DNA of 8,260 nt from assembly GCA_947167435.1 (NCBI GenBank), contig CAMVIC010000063.1, forward strand, positions 1 to 8,260, in the 5' to 3' direction. The number at the start of each line of letters is the position of its first letter. Positions within the stretch are counted from its first letter, which is position 1. This document shows, piece after piece, positions 1 through 6,840 of the stretch. Under the pieces are notes generated by a model that worked only from the letters and a program-made list of their open reading frames with translations, made no database searches and had not been told where the DNA came from. Source of the DNA: an uncultured Clostridia bacterium. Its GTDB lineage: Bacteria > Bacillota_A > Clostridia > Oscillospirales > Oscillospiraceae. The translations under genes and the position numbers were made by a program.

Positions 1-372
1 GAGATTCTGCTGGACACCAGCGCCTCTGTGGACGCGGAGCTGCTGAGGGCCTTCGTGCGGGGCGTCAAGGGCCTGCTGCAGGAGGACGCGGTGGTGCGCG
101 TGGGCTGCTTTGACACGCAGTTTTACGGCTTCCGGGAGATTCGCAGCGGGAAGGACATCCAGGCGCTGGAGCTGCGGGGCGGGGGCGGCACCAATTGTGA
201 AGCGGCCATCCACGCCTTTACCGGCGACGCGGAGACCCGCATCGTGTTTACCGACGGCTACGCCGAGATGCCGGAGGAGCGCTGTGACGCCATCTGGCTG
301 ATCTACAGCGATATGCCGGCGCATCCGCCGGGCGGGCGTGTGATCTACGTGAAAAAACCCGAGGAGAAGTAG
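1..372 (+). CDS. VWA-like domain protein, C-terminal part (DUF2201/COG3864-like), 5' end outside window
   Basis: The reading frame is open from the first base, so the gene begins upstream; the last 123 residues are visible. They look like a von Willebrand A-type fold. A MIDAS metal-binding motif DTSAS lies at local residues 5-9, a Gly-rich turn with the expected Thr (GGGGTN) at about 60-65, and a conserved Asp in the strand VFTDG near 85. This order matches the C-terminal VWA-like domain of the DUF2201/COG3864 family, annotated as predicted metal-dependent peptidases whose N-terminal half would lie outside the window. In that family the protein is commonly encoded beside a MoxR-type ATPase, and such an ATPase starts 4 bp downstream here. 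The two are almost certainly co-transcribed and probably act as a chaperone-like metal-insertion or remodelling pair in the cytoplasm. The substrate is unknown. The internal GTG at 28 is not the start, because MIDAS residues precede it. Confidence 0.8.
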   Translation, partial: EILLDTSASVDAELLRAFVRGVKGLLQEDAVVRVGCFDTQFYGFREIRSGKDIQALELRGGGGTNCEAAIHAFTGDAETRIVFTDGYAEMPEERCDAIWLIYSDMPAHPPGGRVIYVKKPEEK

Positions 373-376
373 AGCT

Positions 377-1999
377 ATGAAATCGATTTTCTTATCACCT
401 GAGCAGGTGTTTGAGCGGCCGCTGCCGCTGTTTCGCGCGGTGGGCGCCGCCGCGGCCGCCACGGACCTGGTGCGCCTGAGCACCCCGGACGACGGCTTCA
501 CCCTGGATGACGGAAACGTGAACTACTATCTGAGCGGCGGCGCCTGCGCCGACCGCTTCGGCCGGGCGGAGCCCTGCGCCGTCTGCGCGGTGCGGCCCGC
601 CCTGCTGCTGGAGGCCGGGGAGGAGGAGCTGCTGCGGCACAAAAAGGAGAGCCGGGGCATCGCCACGGTGGAATACGGCTGGTATCCCACGGTGATCCTG
701 GACGCCTCTCTGCGCGCTCTGGCGGACAAGCAGTATCGGGACGGCGCCCTGCCCGACACGGGCAAACGCGTCACCGTTCGCGGCGAAAAGCAGACCGTCT
801 ACCGCTTCGGAGCCAAGCAGATCGTCCGGGTGGAGGCCTGCGCCGGCGGCGCCGTGGGCTACGTGCAGCTGTCCGACGGGACGCTTCTCAGCGAAGGTGA
901 GCGTGTATTTCTGGAGCTGCGGCCCGTCCGCTGGTTCTATGACGAGGCAAACCGTATGCTGGTGAGCGTGCGGGCCCTCTTCGGCGGGCTGGACCGGCAG
1001 GAGGCGGAGGCCTGCCTGGCGGAGACCTTCCTGCAGGAGCTTACGGCGGAGGACGCGGACAGCCTGCCGGAGACGGCTTCCTTCCGGGTGGAGCAGCACG
1101 ACGAGCTGAGCCTGATCCGTGCCTTCGTGGAGGCGGACATTCCGGTGTTCATCCACGGCCTTTCCGGCGACGGCAAGAGCGACCGGGTGAAAGAGATCGA
1201 CCCTGCGGTACTGGATATCGAGCTGGTCAACGAGACGCCGGAGACCATCAACGGCCGGGCCGTATACAACGAGGCCAAGGACGAGATCATCGACATCAAG
1301 CCCGCCTGGCTTGTGAAGCTGGAGCGGCTGTGCCGGGACGGGCAGCTGCACATCCTATTTTTCGATGAGCTGACCAACGCCACCAAGCAGACCCAGTCGG
1401 TGATCTTCAAGATCGTTCTGGAGCGCTTTGTAAACAACCGCTGGCCCCTGCCGCCCAACGCCCGCATCGTGGCCGCCGGCAACGACCGCAGCGAATCCAG
1501 CGCCGCCCACGACCTGGCGGAGCCCCTCTTCGGGCGTTTTGCCCATATCTACATCCGCACCACCGTGGAAAACTGGATGCCCTGGGCGGTGCGAGAGCGC
1601 ATCAACCCCTATGTGCTGGAGTTTCTGGCCAACAACGATCTGTATCTGCGCACGGCCTATACCGGCGCGGAGGGCTATGCGGACCCGCGGCGCTGGGAGA
1701 TGGTCTCCCGGGCGCTGGACAGCTCCGGCAACGACTTCTCCCTGCTGGCGCCCATCGTGGGCAGGGACACGGCGGAGGCCTTCATCCGCTTCTTCCGCGC
1801 CCAGCAGGAGATCAGCGTGCTGGGCAGCTACACCGATGAAGAGCTTGCCCGCTTCAACACCGCCCGGCGGTACCAGCTGGCCCAGCAATGCCTTTACGCG
1901 GCCGATTCCCGGCCCCGGGAGGCACGGGAGCTGGTGGAACGGCTGGGACCGGAGTTCCTGGCCTGGTTCGACTATGTGCGTGAACGGAAAAACCAATAG
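377..1999 (+). CDS. MoxR-type AAA+ ATPase with uncharacterised N-terminal region
   Basis: This 540-residue protein has its ATPase core in the second half. Walker A is GLSGDGKS at residues 261-268, Walker B is ILFFDE at about 326-331, the sensor-1 Asn is in AAGND near 369, and a GRF motif at 386-388 follows as the likely arginine-finger region. The domain is of the AAA_5/MoxR type. Residues 1-240 are not recognised. They contain a Cys cluster (C57, C67, C70) that could bind metal, a beta-rich stretch around 135-185 and an acidic linker before the core. The start ATG at 377 is supported by AGGAG at 362-366, inside the end of the upstream VWA gene, with 10 nt spacing. Known MoxR proteins pair with VWA partners to remodel or activate target complexes; here the partner is directly upstream. 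The client is unknown. No transmembrane segment or signal peptide is visible. Transcription ends at the hairpin 12 bp past the stop. Confidence 0.85.
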   Translation: MKSIFLSPEQVFERPLPLFRAVGAAAAATDLVRLSTPDDGFTLDDGNVNYYLSGGACADRFGRAEPCAVCAVRPALLLEAGEEELLRHKKESRGIATVEYGWYPTVILDASLRALADKQYRDGALPDTGKRVTVRGEKQTVYRFGAKQIVRVEACAGGAVGYVQLSDGTLLSEGERVFLELRPVRWFYDEANRMLVSVRALFGGLDRQEAEACLAETFLQELTAEDADSLPETASFRVEQHDELSLIRAFVEADIPVFIHGLSGDGKSDRVKEIDPAVLDIELVNETPETINGRAVYNEAKDEIIDIKPAWLVKLERLCRDGQLHILFFDELTNATKQTQSVIFKIVLERFVNNRWPLPPNARIVAAGNDRSESSAAHDLAEPLFGRFAHIYIRTTVENWMPWAVRERINPYVLEFLANNDLYLRTAYTGAEGYADPRRWEMVSRALDSSGNDFSLLAPIVGRDTAEAFIRFFRAQQEISVLGSYTDEELARFNTARRYQLAQQCLYAADSRPREARELVERLGPEFLAWFDYVRERKNQ

Positions 2000-2010
2000 A
2001 TCAATAGACG

Positions 2011-2040
2011 AAAGGCGCTGCCCGTTATGGCAGCGCCTTT
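2011..2040. terminator. Bidirectional intrinsic terminator between convergent genes
   Basis: A perfect 12-bp inverted repeat, AAAGGCGCTGCC and GGCAGCGCCTTT, surrounds the 6-nt loop CGTTAT. The right arm runs into TTTT on the plus strand, and the A-rich left arm gives a T-run on the minus strand. It lies 11 bp after the stop of the ATPase gene and 6 bp after the stop of the minus-strand activase fusion, so it can end both transcripts. Confidence 0.93.
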
Positions 2041-2046
2041 TGCCTA

Positions 2047-5000
2047 TTACATGTTTTTCTTTGCGGCGGAGAGCATGAGCTTGAGGCGGTTGAGCTGGTT
2101 GACCTCGCTGGCGCCGGGATCATAGTCCACGGCGGCGATGTTTGCCTGGGGATAGGCCCTGCGCAGCACCTTGATGACACCCTTGCCCACCACGTGGTTG
2201 GGCAGGCAGGCAAAGGGCTGGATGCAGACGATGTTGGGTGTGCCGGTGCTCAGCAGCTCCACCATTTCCCCGGTGAGGAACCAGCCCTCTCCGTACTGGT
2301 TGCCGATGGAAAGGAAGGGCTTGGCCAGCTCCGCAATCTGCTCGATGGGCAGGGGAGAGTCAAAGCGGCGGCTCTGCTCCAGGGCCCGCAGAGCGGGGGC
2401 GCGCAGGGCGCGGATGGCGTCCACTCCGATCACCGCAGTGGCCGAGGAGGTCCAGCTCTTGCCCAGGTATCTGTGCCGGTAGTCGTTGTTGTATACGCAG
2501 TAGTTGAGAAAATCCATCAGGTCCGGCACCACCGCCTCGGCGCCCTCGCTCTCCAGCAGCTCCACCAGGTGGTTGTTGGCCAGAGGCATGTATTTGACCA
2601 GAATCTCTCCCACGATGCCCACCCGGGGCTTGCGGAGCGTCTCGTCCATGGGGAAACGGTCGAATTCCTCCACAATCTCCCGGCAGAGCCGGCTGTATTC
2701 GCTGCGGCTCTTCTTGGCTGTAAGCGCCTCCGTGCAGCGGGCGCTCAGACGCTCGTAGAGGGCGTTGGCGGAGCCCGGACTCAGCTCGTAGGGCCGCACC
2801 CGGTACAGGCAGCGCATGAGCAGGTCTCCATAGACCAGGGCGCGGCCTGCGTCCAGCAGCATGGGCGGCGGAATGTGGAAGCCCTCGTTTCGCTCCATGC
2901 CGTTGGCGTTGAGGGAGATCACCGGGATGTGACCCAGATTGGCCTTGTCCAGGGCCCGGCGGATGAAGCTCACATAATTGCTGGCCCGGCAGCAGCCGCC
3001 GGTCTGGGTCATGATGACGGCCAGACGGTCCGTGTCATAGCGGCCGGACAGCACCGCATCCATAATCTGCCCCACGACGGTCATGGCGGGAAAACAGGCA
3101 TCGTTGTTCACATAGCGCAGTCCCGTGTCGATGGCGGCCCGGTTGTCGTTGTCCAGGACCACCATGTGATAGCCGTATTTCTGAAACACGGGGCCCAGCA
3201 GGCGGAAATGGATGGGGCTCATCTGGGGGGCCAGGATGGTCCAGCCCTCGCGGAACATCTCCCGGGTAAACGCGCTCCGGCGGTAAGCGGCAGCGCGGGG
3301 CTGAGGCAGGATGTGCTTTTCCCGGCGCAGGTTCATGGCCGCAATCAGGCTGCGCACCCGGATGCGGGCGGCGCCCAGGTTGCTGACCTCGTCAATTTTC
3401 AGCACCGTGTAGAGCTTGTTGCTGCCCTCCAGAATTTCGGCCACCTGGTCGGTGGTCACCGCGTCCAGCCCGCAGCCGAAGGAATTGAGCTGCACCAGCT
3501 CCAGATCCTCCCGGCGGGAGACGAACTCCGCCGCCGTGTACAGCCGGGAGTGGTAGACCCACTGATCGTTGACCCGCACCGGGCGTTCCGGCTCAAAGTC
3601 CACGGGCAGGCTGTCCTCGGTCAGTACCGTAAGCCCATAGGAGGCGATCAGCTCCGGAATGCCGTGGTTGATCTCCGGGTCAATGTGGTAGGGCCGGCCT
3701 GCCAGCACAATGCCCCGGCCGCCGGCGGCCTCCATCTGCGCAAGCAGACGCCTGCCCTCGGCGCGGATATCCGCCTTGGCTGCTCTCTGGGCCATCCAGG
3801 CGTGCTTTACCGCCGCCCGGGTCTCCCAGGCGGGAATGTCCCACTCCTGGCTGCACAGCTCCACCAGGCGCTCCTCCGCGGTTTTTTCACTGGTCAGCGC
3901 GATAAAGGGCCGGATGTAGCGCACCTTCCCCTCGGCAACCGCTTCCACGTTGTTTTTCAGGTTCTCCGGATAGGAGACCACGATGGGGCAGTTGAAGTGG
4001 TTCTGGGCGCCGCCCGTCTCCTGGTGCTCGTAGAACACGCAGGGGTGGAAGATGGTGGTGATGCCCCGGTCGATGAGCCACTGGACGTGCCCGTGGGCAA
4101 GCTTTGCCGGATAGCATTCGGATTCGGAGGGGATGGACTCCATCCCGCGCTCGTAAAGCCTGCGGCTGGAGAAGGGGGACAGCTCCACGCGAAAGCCCAG
4201 CTGCCTGAAAAAGGTGGCCCAGAAGGGATAGTTTTCGTACAGGTTCAGCACCCGGGGGATGCCGATAACGCCCCGGGTTGGGTTTTCCAGGGGAGGATAG
4301 TCAAAAAGCCGCTGCTTTTTGTATTCCACCATGCTGGGTGCGCGCTCAGTCCCGCTGCCGCCCAGGCCCCGCTCACAGCGGTTGCCGGTGATGTGCTTTC
4401 GCCCGCCGGGGAAGCGGTTCACGGTCAGAAGGCAGTTGTTCTGGCAGCGGCCGCAGCGGACGGTTGCCGTTGTATAGCTCAGGTTCAGAAGCTCCTCCAG
4501 GGGCGGCATCAAGGTCTGCTGGCCGTGGTAGCGGTCCCGCGCAATCAGAGCCGCGCCGAAGGCGCCCATAATGCCGGAGATGTCCGGACAGGTGACCTCC
4601 ACCCCGGCGATTTTCTCCAGGGCCCGGAGCACGGCCTTGTTGTAGAAGGTGCCGCCCTGAACCACGATGTGCCGCCCGAGAGAGGCGGGGTCCGTGAGCT
4701 TGATGACCTTGAAGAGGGCATTTTTGATCACCGAGCAGGCCAGGCCTGCCGAGATATCCGGCACCTCCGCCCCCTCCTTCTGGGCCTGCTTCACGTTGGA
4801 ATTCATGAAAACCGTGCAGCGGGTACCCAGGTCCACCGGGTTCTTGGCAAAGAGAGCCTCCTGGGCGAAGGCCTCGGCGGTATAGCCCAGAGAGTTGGCA
4901 AAATTTTCAATAAAGGAGCCGCAGCCGGAGGAGCAGGCCTCGTTCAGCAGCACCGTGTCCACCGAGTGATTGCGCAGCCGGATGCACTTCATGTCCTGCC

Positions 5001-6261
5001 CGCCGATATCCAGCACGCAGTCCACCTGGGGGTCAAAGAATTCGGCCGCGGTGCAGTGGGCGATGGTCTCCACCTCGCCCTCGTCCAGGGCGAAGGCGGA
5101 TTTCAGCAGCCCCTCGCCATAGCCGGTGGAGCAGGAGCGGACGATTCTGGCGGTGTCCGGCAGCGCCTCCTTCAGCTGCGCCATGGCGCTGAGGGCGGTT
5201 TTGACAGGGTTTCCCCGGTTGTTGGCGTAATAGGAAAAGAGCAGCTCGCCCCCCGTGCCGATCAGCGCAAGCTTTGTGGTGGTGGAGCCCGCGTCAATGC
5301 CCAGAAAGCAGTCGCCGCGGTAGTCTGCCAGGGATGACTTCTGCACCACCGCCAGCTGATGCCGGTGACAGAAGGCCTCATACTCCTCCTGAGAGGCGAA
5401 AAGCGGCGGCAGCCGCTTGAGCTCAAAGGCCATGGAGACCCCGCTCTGCAGCCGGTGGATCAGAGCGTCGATGGGGAAGGCCTCGGCATCCTCCGCCTCC
5501 AGCGCCGCGCCCAGGGCGGCGAACATGTGGGAGTCCGGCGGGTCCACCACGTTTTCCGGCGTCAGCTTCAGGGTGCGGATAAAGGCCTTTTTCAGCTCCG
5601 GCAGAAAGTGCAGCGGCCCGCCCAGAAAGGCCACGCAGCCCCGGATGGGCTTGCCGCAGGCCAGCCCCGAGATGGTCTGGTTCACCACCGCCTGAAAAAT
5701 GGAGGCGGCAAGATCCGCCCTGGTGGCACCCTCGTTGATGAGGGGCTGAATATCCGACTTGGCACAGACCCCGCAGCGGGCCGCAATGGGATAGATCTGC
5801 CGATAGTTTGCTGCCTCGTCGTTGAGGCCGCCGGCGTCGGTCTGCAGCAGGGAGGCCATCTGATCGATAAAGGAGCCGGTACCGCCGGCGCACACGCCGT
5901 TCATGCGCTCCTCCAGCCCGCCGGTGAAGTAGATGATCTTCGCGTCCTCGCCGCCCAGTTCAATGGCCACGTCGGTCCGGGGCGCGGTGTGCTGCAGGGC
6001 GGTGGCCACCGCCACCACCTCCTGCACGAAGCGGATTGACAGGGCCTTGCCCAGATTGATGGAGCCGGAACCGGTGATGCCGGCGCGCAGCTCACACGCG
6101 CCGGTCAGCGTCCGGGCATCCTGCAGAAGCGCCGCCAGCGTTTCCTGGGTATGGGCCCGGTGACGCCGGTAGTCACGGAACAGGACGCCGCCGTTTTCGT
6201 CCAGCACGATCAGTTTTACGGTTGTGGAGCCGATATCGATTCCGGCCCGGTAGCATTTCAT
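2047..6261 (-). CDS. Acyl-CoA dehydratase activase fusion: two BcrAD/BadFG ATPase domains, DUF2229 and D-component-like region
   Basis: This 1404-residue cytoplasmic protein is related to the ATP-dependent activator of 2-hydroxyacyl-CoA dehydratases (HgdC type). ASKHA domain 1 (about 1-260) has phosphate loops GIDIGSTTVK (7-16) and ELGGEDAK (101-108), adenosine motif LGGPL (213-217), and C124 (CAGGTGSF) and C163. Domain 2 (about 318-575) repeats this: GIDAGSTTTK (321-330), DIGGQDMK (418-425), C443 (CSSGCGSF), C482 (RCTVF) and QGGTFYN (535-541). A Cys motif follows (C603, C606, C610, C629). Residues about 665-900 resemble DUF2229 (SESECYPAK, C716). The rest resembles a dehydratase subunit, with C930, C1056, C1090/C1091, C1347 and C1352 as candidate cluster ligands. 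The length is typical of the large fused clostridial members as I recall them. The ATG at 6259-6261 follows AGGTGA by 4 nt. Family members drive ATP-dependent low-potential electron transfer to Fe-S enzymes. The substrate here is unknown, and no separate dehydratase genes are visible. Confidence 0.92.
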   Translation of the reverse strand: MKCYRAGIDIGSTTVKLIVLDENGGVLFRDYRRHRAHTQETLAALLQDARTLTGACELRAGITGSGSINLGKALSIRFVQEVVAVATALQHTAPRTDVAIELGGEDAKIIYFTGGLEERMNGVCAGGTGSFIDQMASLLQTDAGGLNDEAANYRQIYPIAARCGVCAKSDIQPLINEGATRADLAASIFQAVVNQTISGLACGKPIRGCVAFLGGPLHFLPELKKAFIRTLKLTPENVVDPPDSHMFAALGAALEAEDAEAFPIDALIHRLQSGVSMAFELKRLPPLFASQEEYEAFCHRHQLAVVQKSSLADYRGDCFLGIDAGSTTTKLALIGTGGELLFSYYANNRGNPVKTALSAMAQLKEALPDTARIVRSCSTGYGEGLLKSAFALDEGEVETIAHCTAAEFFDPQVDCVLDIGGQDMKCIRLRNHSVDTVLLNEACSSGCGSFIENFANSLGYTAEAFAQEALFAKNPVDLGTRCTVFMNSNVKQAQKEGAEVPDISAGLACSVIKNALFKVIKLTDPASLGRHIVVQGGTFYNKAVLRALEKIAGVEVTCPDISGIMGAFGAALIARDRYHGQQTLMPPLEELLNLSYTTATVRCGRCQNNCLLTVNRFPGGRKHITGNRCERGLGGSGTERAPSMVEYKKQRLFDYPPLENPTRGVIGIPRVLNLYENYPFWATFFRQLGFRVELSPFSSRRLYERGMESIPSESECYPAKLAHGHVQWLIDRGITTIFHPCVFYEHQETGGAQNHFNCPIVVSYPENLKNNVEAVAEGKVRYIRPFIALTSEKTAEERLVELCSQEWDIPAWETRAAVKHAWMAQRAAKADIRAEGRRLLAQMEAAGGRGIVLAGRPYHIDPEINHGIPELIASYGLTVLTEDSLPVDFEPERPVRVNDQWVYHSRLYTAAEFVSRREDLELVQLNSFGCGLDAVTTDQVAEILEGSNKLYTVLKIDEVSNLGAARIRVRSLIAAMNLRREKHILPQPRAAAYRRSAFTREMFREGWTILAPQMSPIHFRLLGPVFQKYGYHMVVLDNDNRAAIDTGLRYVNNDACFPAMTVVGQIMDAVLSGRYDTDRLAVIMTQTGGCCRASNYVSFIRRALDKANLGHIPVISLNANGMERNEGFHIPPPMLLDAGRALVYGDLLMRCLYRVRPYELSPGSANALYERLSARCTEALTAKKSRSEYSRLCREIVEEFDRFPMDETLRKPRVGIVGEILVKYMPLANNHLVELLESEGAEAVVPDLMDFLNYCVYNNDYRHRYLGKSWTSSATAVIGVDAIRALRAPALRALEQSRRFDSPLPIEQIAELAKPFLSIGNQYGEGWFLTGEMVELLSTGTPNIVCIQPFACLPNHVVGKGVIKVLRRAYPQANIAAVDYDPGASEVNQLNRLKLMLSAAKKNM

Positions 6262-6297
6262 GGATTCACCTGCTGTCTGTCTCTGTTTGAGAGAGTT

Positions 6298-6326
6298 ATT
6301 CTAGCATAATCCTTCAAGTTTTTCAA
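6298..6326 (-). promoter_or_regulatory. Probable extended -10 promoter of the activase fusion gene
   Basis: Read on the minus strand, TTGAAA (6321-6326, 5/6 match to the -35 consensus) is separated by 17 nt from TAGAAT (6298-6303, 5/6 match to the -10 consensus). TG sits one base upstream of the -10, as in extended -10 promoters. The predicted transcript begins near 6291, giving a leader of about 30 nt with the AGGTGA ribosome binding site at 6266-6271. Confidence 0.75.
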
Positions 6327-6391
6327 GAATTCGCGCATTTCTTTACGCGCTCTTACCGCTTTGCCTTTTTTTGGAGATTTGTGCAGCTTAA

Positions 6392-6408
6392 CTAAAGCGG
6401 GTCTTTAG
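6392..6408. promoter_or_regulatory. Inverted repeat CTAAAG-n5-CTTTAG, possible operator
   Basis: Perfect 6-bp arms (6392-6397 and 6403-6408) flank a 5-bp GC-rich centre. The site lies about 66 bp behind the -35 of the minus-strand promoter and 30 bp upstream of the -35 of the plus-strand promoter. This would suit a regulator acting on the divergent pair. Arms this short can arise by chance, and no regulator gene is in the window to match it. Confidence 0.3.
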
Positions 6409-6437
6409 CCTTTTAAATATTTGCACAATTAAATGCA

Positions 6438-6467
6438 TTGACATTTTCAGGGAAATGTTGGTAAGAT
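6438..6467 (+). promoter_or_regulatory. Probable promoter for the small ORF and possibly the liv genes, with internal inverted repeat
   Basis: A perfect TTGACA -35 box (6438-6443) and TAAGAT (6462-6467, 4/6 match to the -10 consensus) are separated by 18 bp. The AT-rich stretch 6411-6437 just upstream could act as an UP element. Between the two boxes lies an inverted repeat, ACATTT at 6441-6446 and AAATGT at 6453-6458, which could be an operator. Transcription would start near 6474, about 24 nt before the ATG of the small ORF. Confidence 0.65.
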
Positions 6468-6497
6468 AAAGGCAACTTTTTGAAAGGACGGCAGCAT

Positions 6498-6728
6498 ATG
6501 ATGTTTGCAAAGGCCAACTTCAGCATGTTCGGCACCGCCTGGGGCGATGCTTCCTTTGCTGCGTCCATGGCCGCTGTTCTGCTGTCTTTGCTGGGCATCG
6601 CTGTTGCGATGTCCTTTTTCGTTTTTCTGCACGCCATAGCGGTTCTGTTGGTCCTGTGCATTCCGGCCGTCGGCCTGCTGAGAATTACCGATTATCTGCC
6701 ATACCGTCGAAGCAACAGACGAAGCTGA
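6498..6728 (+). CDS. Small hydrophobic ORF, 76 residues: membrane protein or leader peptide
   Basis: I do not recognise a family. The ATG at 6498 is chosen because AAAGGA (6483-6488) lies 9 nt upstream and a good promoter lies just before that; the adjacent ATG at 6501 is also possible. Residues 18-62 are almost continuously hydrophobic, enough for one long or two closely spaced transmembrane helices. They are followed by a polar, Arg-rich tail (YRRSNRRS) that would favour a cytoplasmic C-terminus. About 20 of residues 27-63 are Leu, Ile or Val. An intrinsic terminator begins 17 nt after the stop, and the gene for a branched-chain amino acid binding protein comes next. It may be a true small membrane protein, or a translated leader that senses branched-chain amino acid supply, although 76 codons is long for a leader. 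Codons in the Arg-rich tail (CGT, CGA, AGA) differ from the GC-rich usage of the neighbouring genes. Confidence 0.5.
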   Translation: MMFAKANFSMFGTAWGDASFAASMAAVLLSLLGIAVAMSFFVFLHAIAVLLVLCIPAVGLLRITDYLPYRRSNRRS

Positions 6729-6744
6729 CATTTTTTGTATGTTG

Positions 6745-6778
6745 ACCGGCTCTGTCTTCACGGACGGGGCCGGTTTTC
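6745..6778 (+). terminator. Intrinsic terminator or attenuator between the small ORF and livK
   Basis: The arms ACCGGCTCTGTC (6745-6756) and GACGGGGCCGGT (6763-6774) form 12 pairs, including two G-U, around the loop TTCACG. They are followed by TTTC, with four T in a row counting the last stem base. It lies 17 nt after the small ORF and 63 nt before the livK start. Either it simply ends the small gene or it controls read-through into livK. A partly complementary segment at 6709-6719 (GAAG-CA-ACAGA) could pair with 6751-6759 and compete with the left arm. Confidence 0.7.
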
Positions 6779-6785
6779 ATATATT
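6757..6785 (+). promoter_or_regulatory. Weak candidate promoter for livK overlapping the terminator
   Basis: TTCACG (6757-6762, 4/6 match to the -35 consensus) and TATATT (6780-6785, 5/6 match to the -10 consensus) are 17 bp apart. If active, livK would be transcribed independently of the small ORF, with a leader of about 50 nt that includes the small GGGGA-CGCA-TCCCC hairpin at 6801-6814. The -35 match is poor and it lies within the terminator loop and stem, so this remains tentative. Confidence 0.3.
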
Positions 6786-6826
6786 CCCGCGCTGTACGCC
6801 GGGGACGCATCCCCAAATTTCAGGAA

Positions 6827-6832
6827 AAGGAG
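6827..6832 (+). promoter_or_regulatory. Strong ribosome binding site that fixes the livK start
   Basis: AAGGAG lies 8 nt before the ATG at 6841, in an A-rich setting that favours initiation. The same frame is open back to an ATG at 6739, but that ATG has no such site. The codons between would be transcribed through the terminator hairpin and would put 34 non-hydrophobic residues before the signal peptide. Confidence 0.85.
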
Positions 6833-6840
6833 AAACAAAA

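Noticed and set aside
395..1996. Several open frames of 80-320 codons opposite the ATPase gene
   Set aside because: They lack ribosome binding sites and recognisable domains and overlap fully with a well-supported AAA+ gene.
2194..5337. A very long open frame (1047 codons) on the plus strand opposite the activase fusion
   Set aside because: It is a shadow of GC-rich codon usage: the opposite strand encodes a protein with clear ordered motifs, and the plus-strand translation is low-complexity, rich in Gly, His, Gln and Val, with no recognisable domain or ribosome binding site.
6480..6497. TTG start six codons upstream for the small ORF
   Set aside because: The AAAGGA ribosome binding site at 6483-6488 would fall inside the coding region. 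It is well placed for the ATG at 6498.
6739..6840. Extended livK start at the upstream in-frame ATG (6739)
   Set aside because: It would pass through the terminator hairpin and place 34 residues before the signal peptide. The ATG at 6841 has a strong AAGGAG at the right distance.
6468..6840. T-box or other known riboswitch controlling the liv genes
   Set aside because: I saw no T-box consensus (AGGGUGG-type antiterminator bulge) nor another riboswitch core that I can recognise. The region is largely occupied by an open reading frame.
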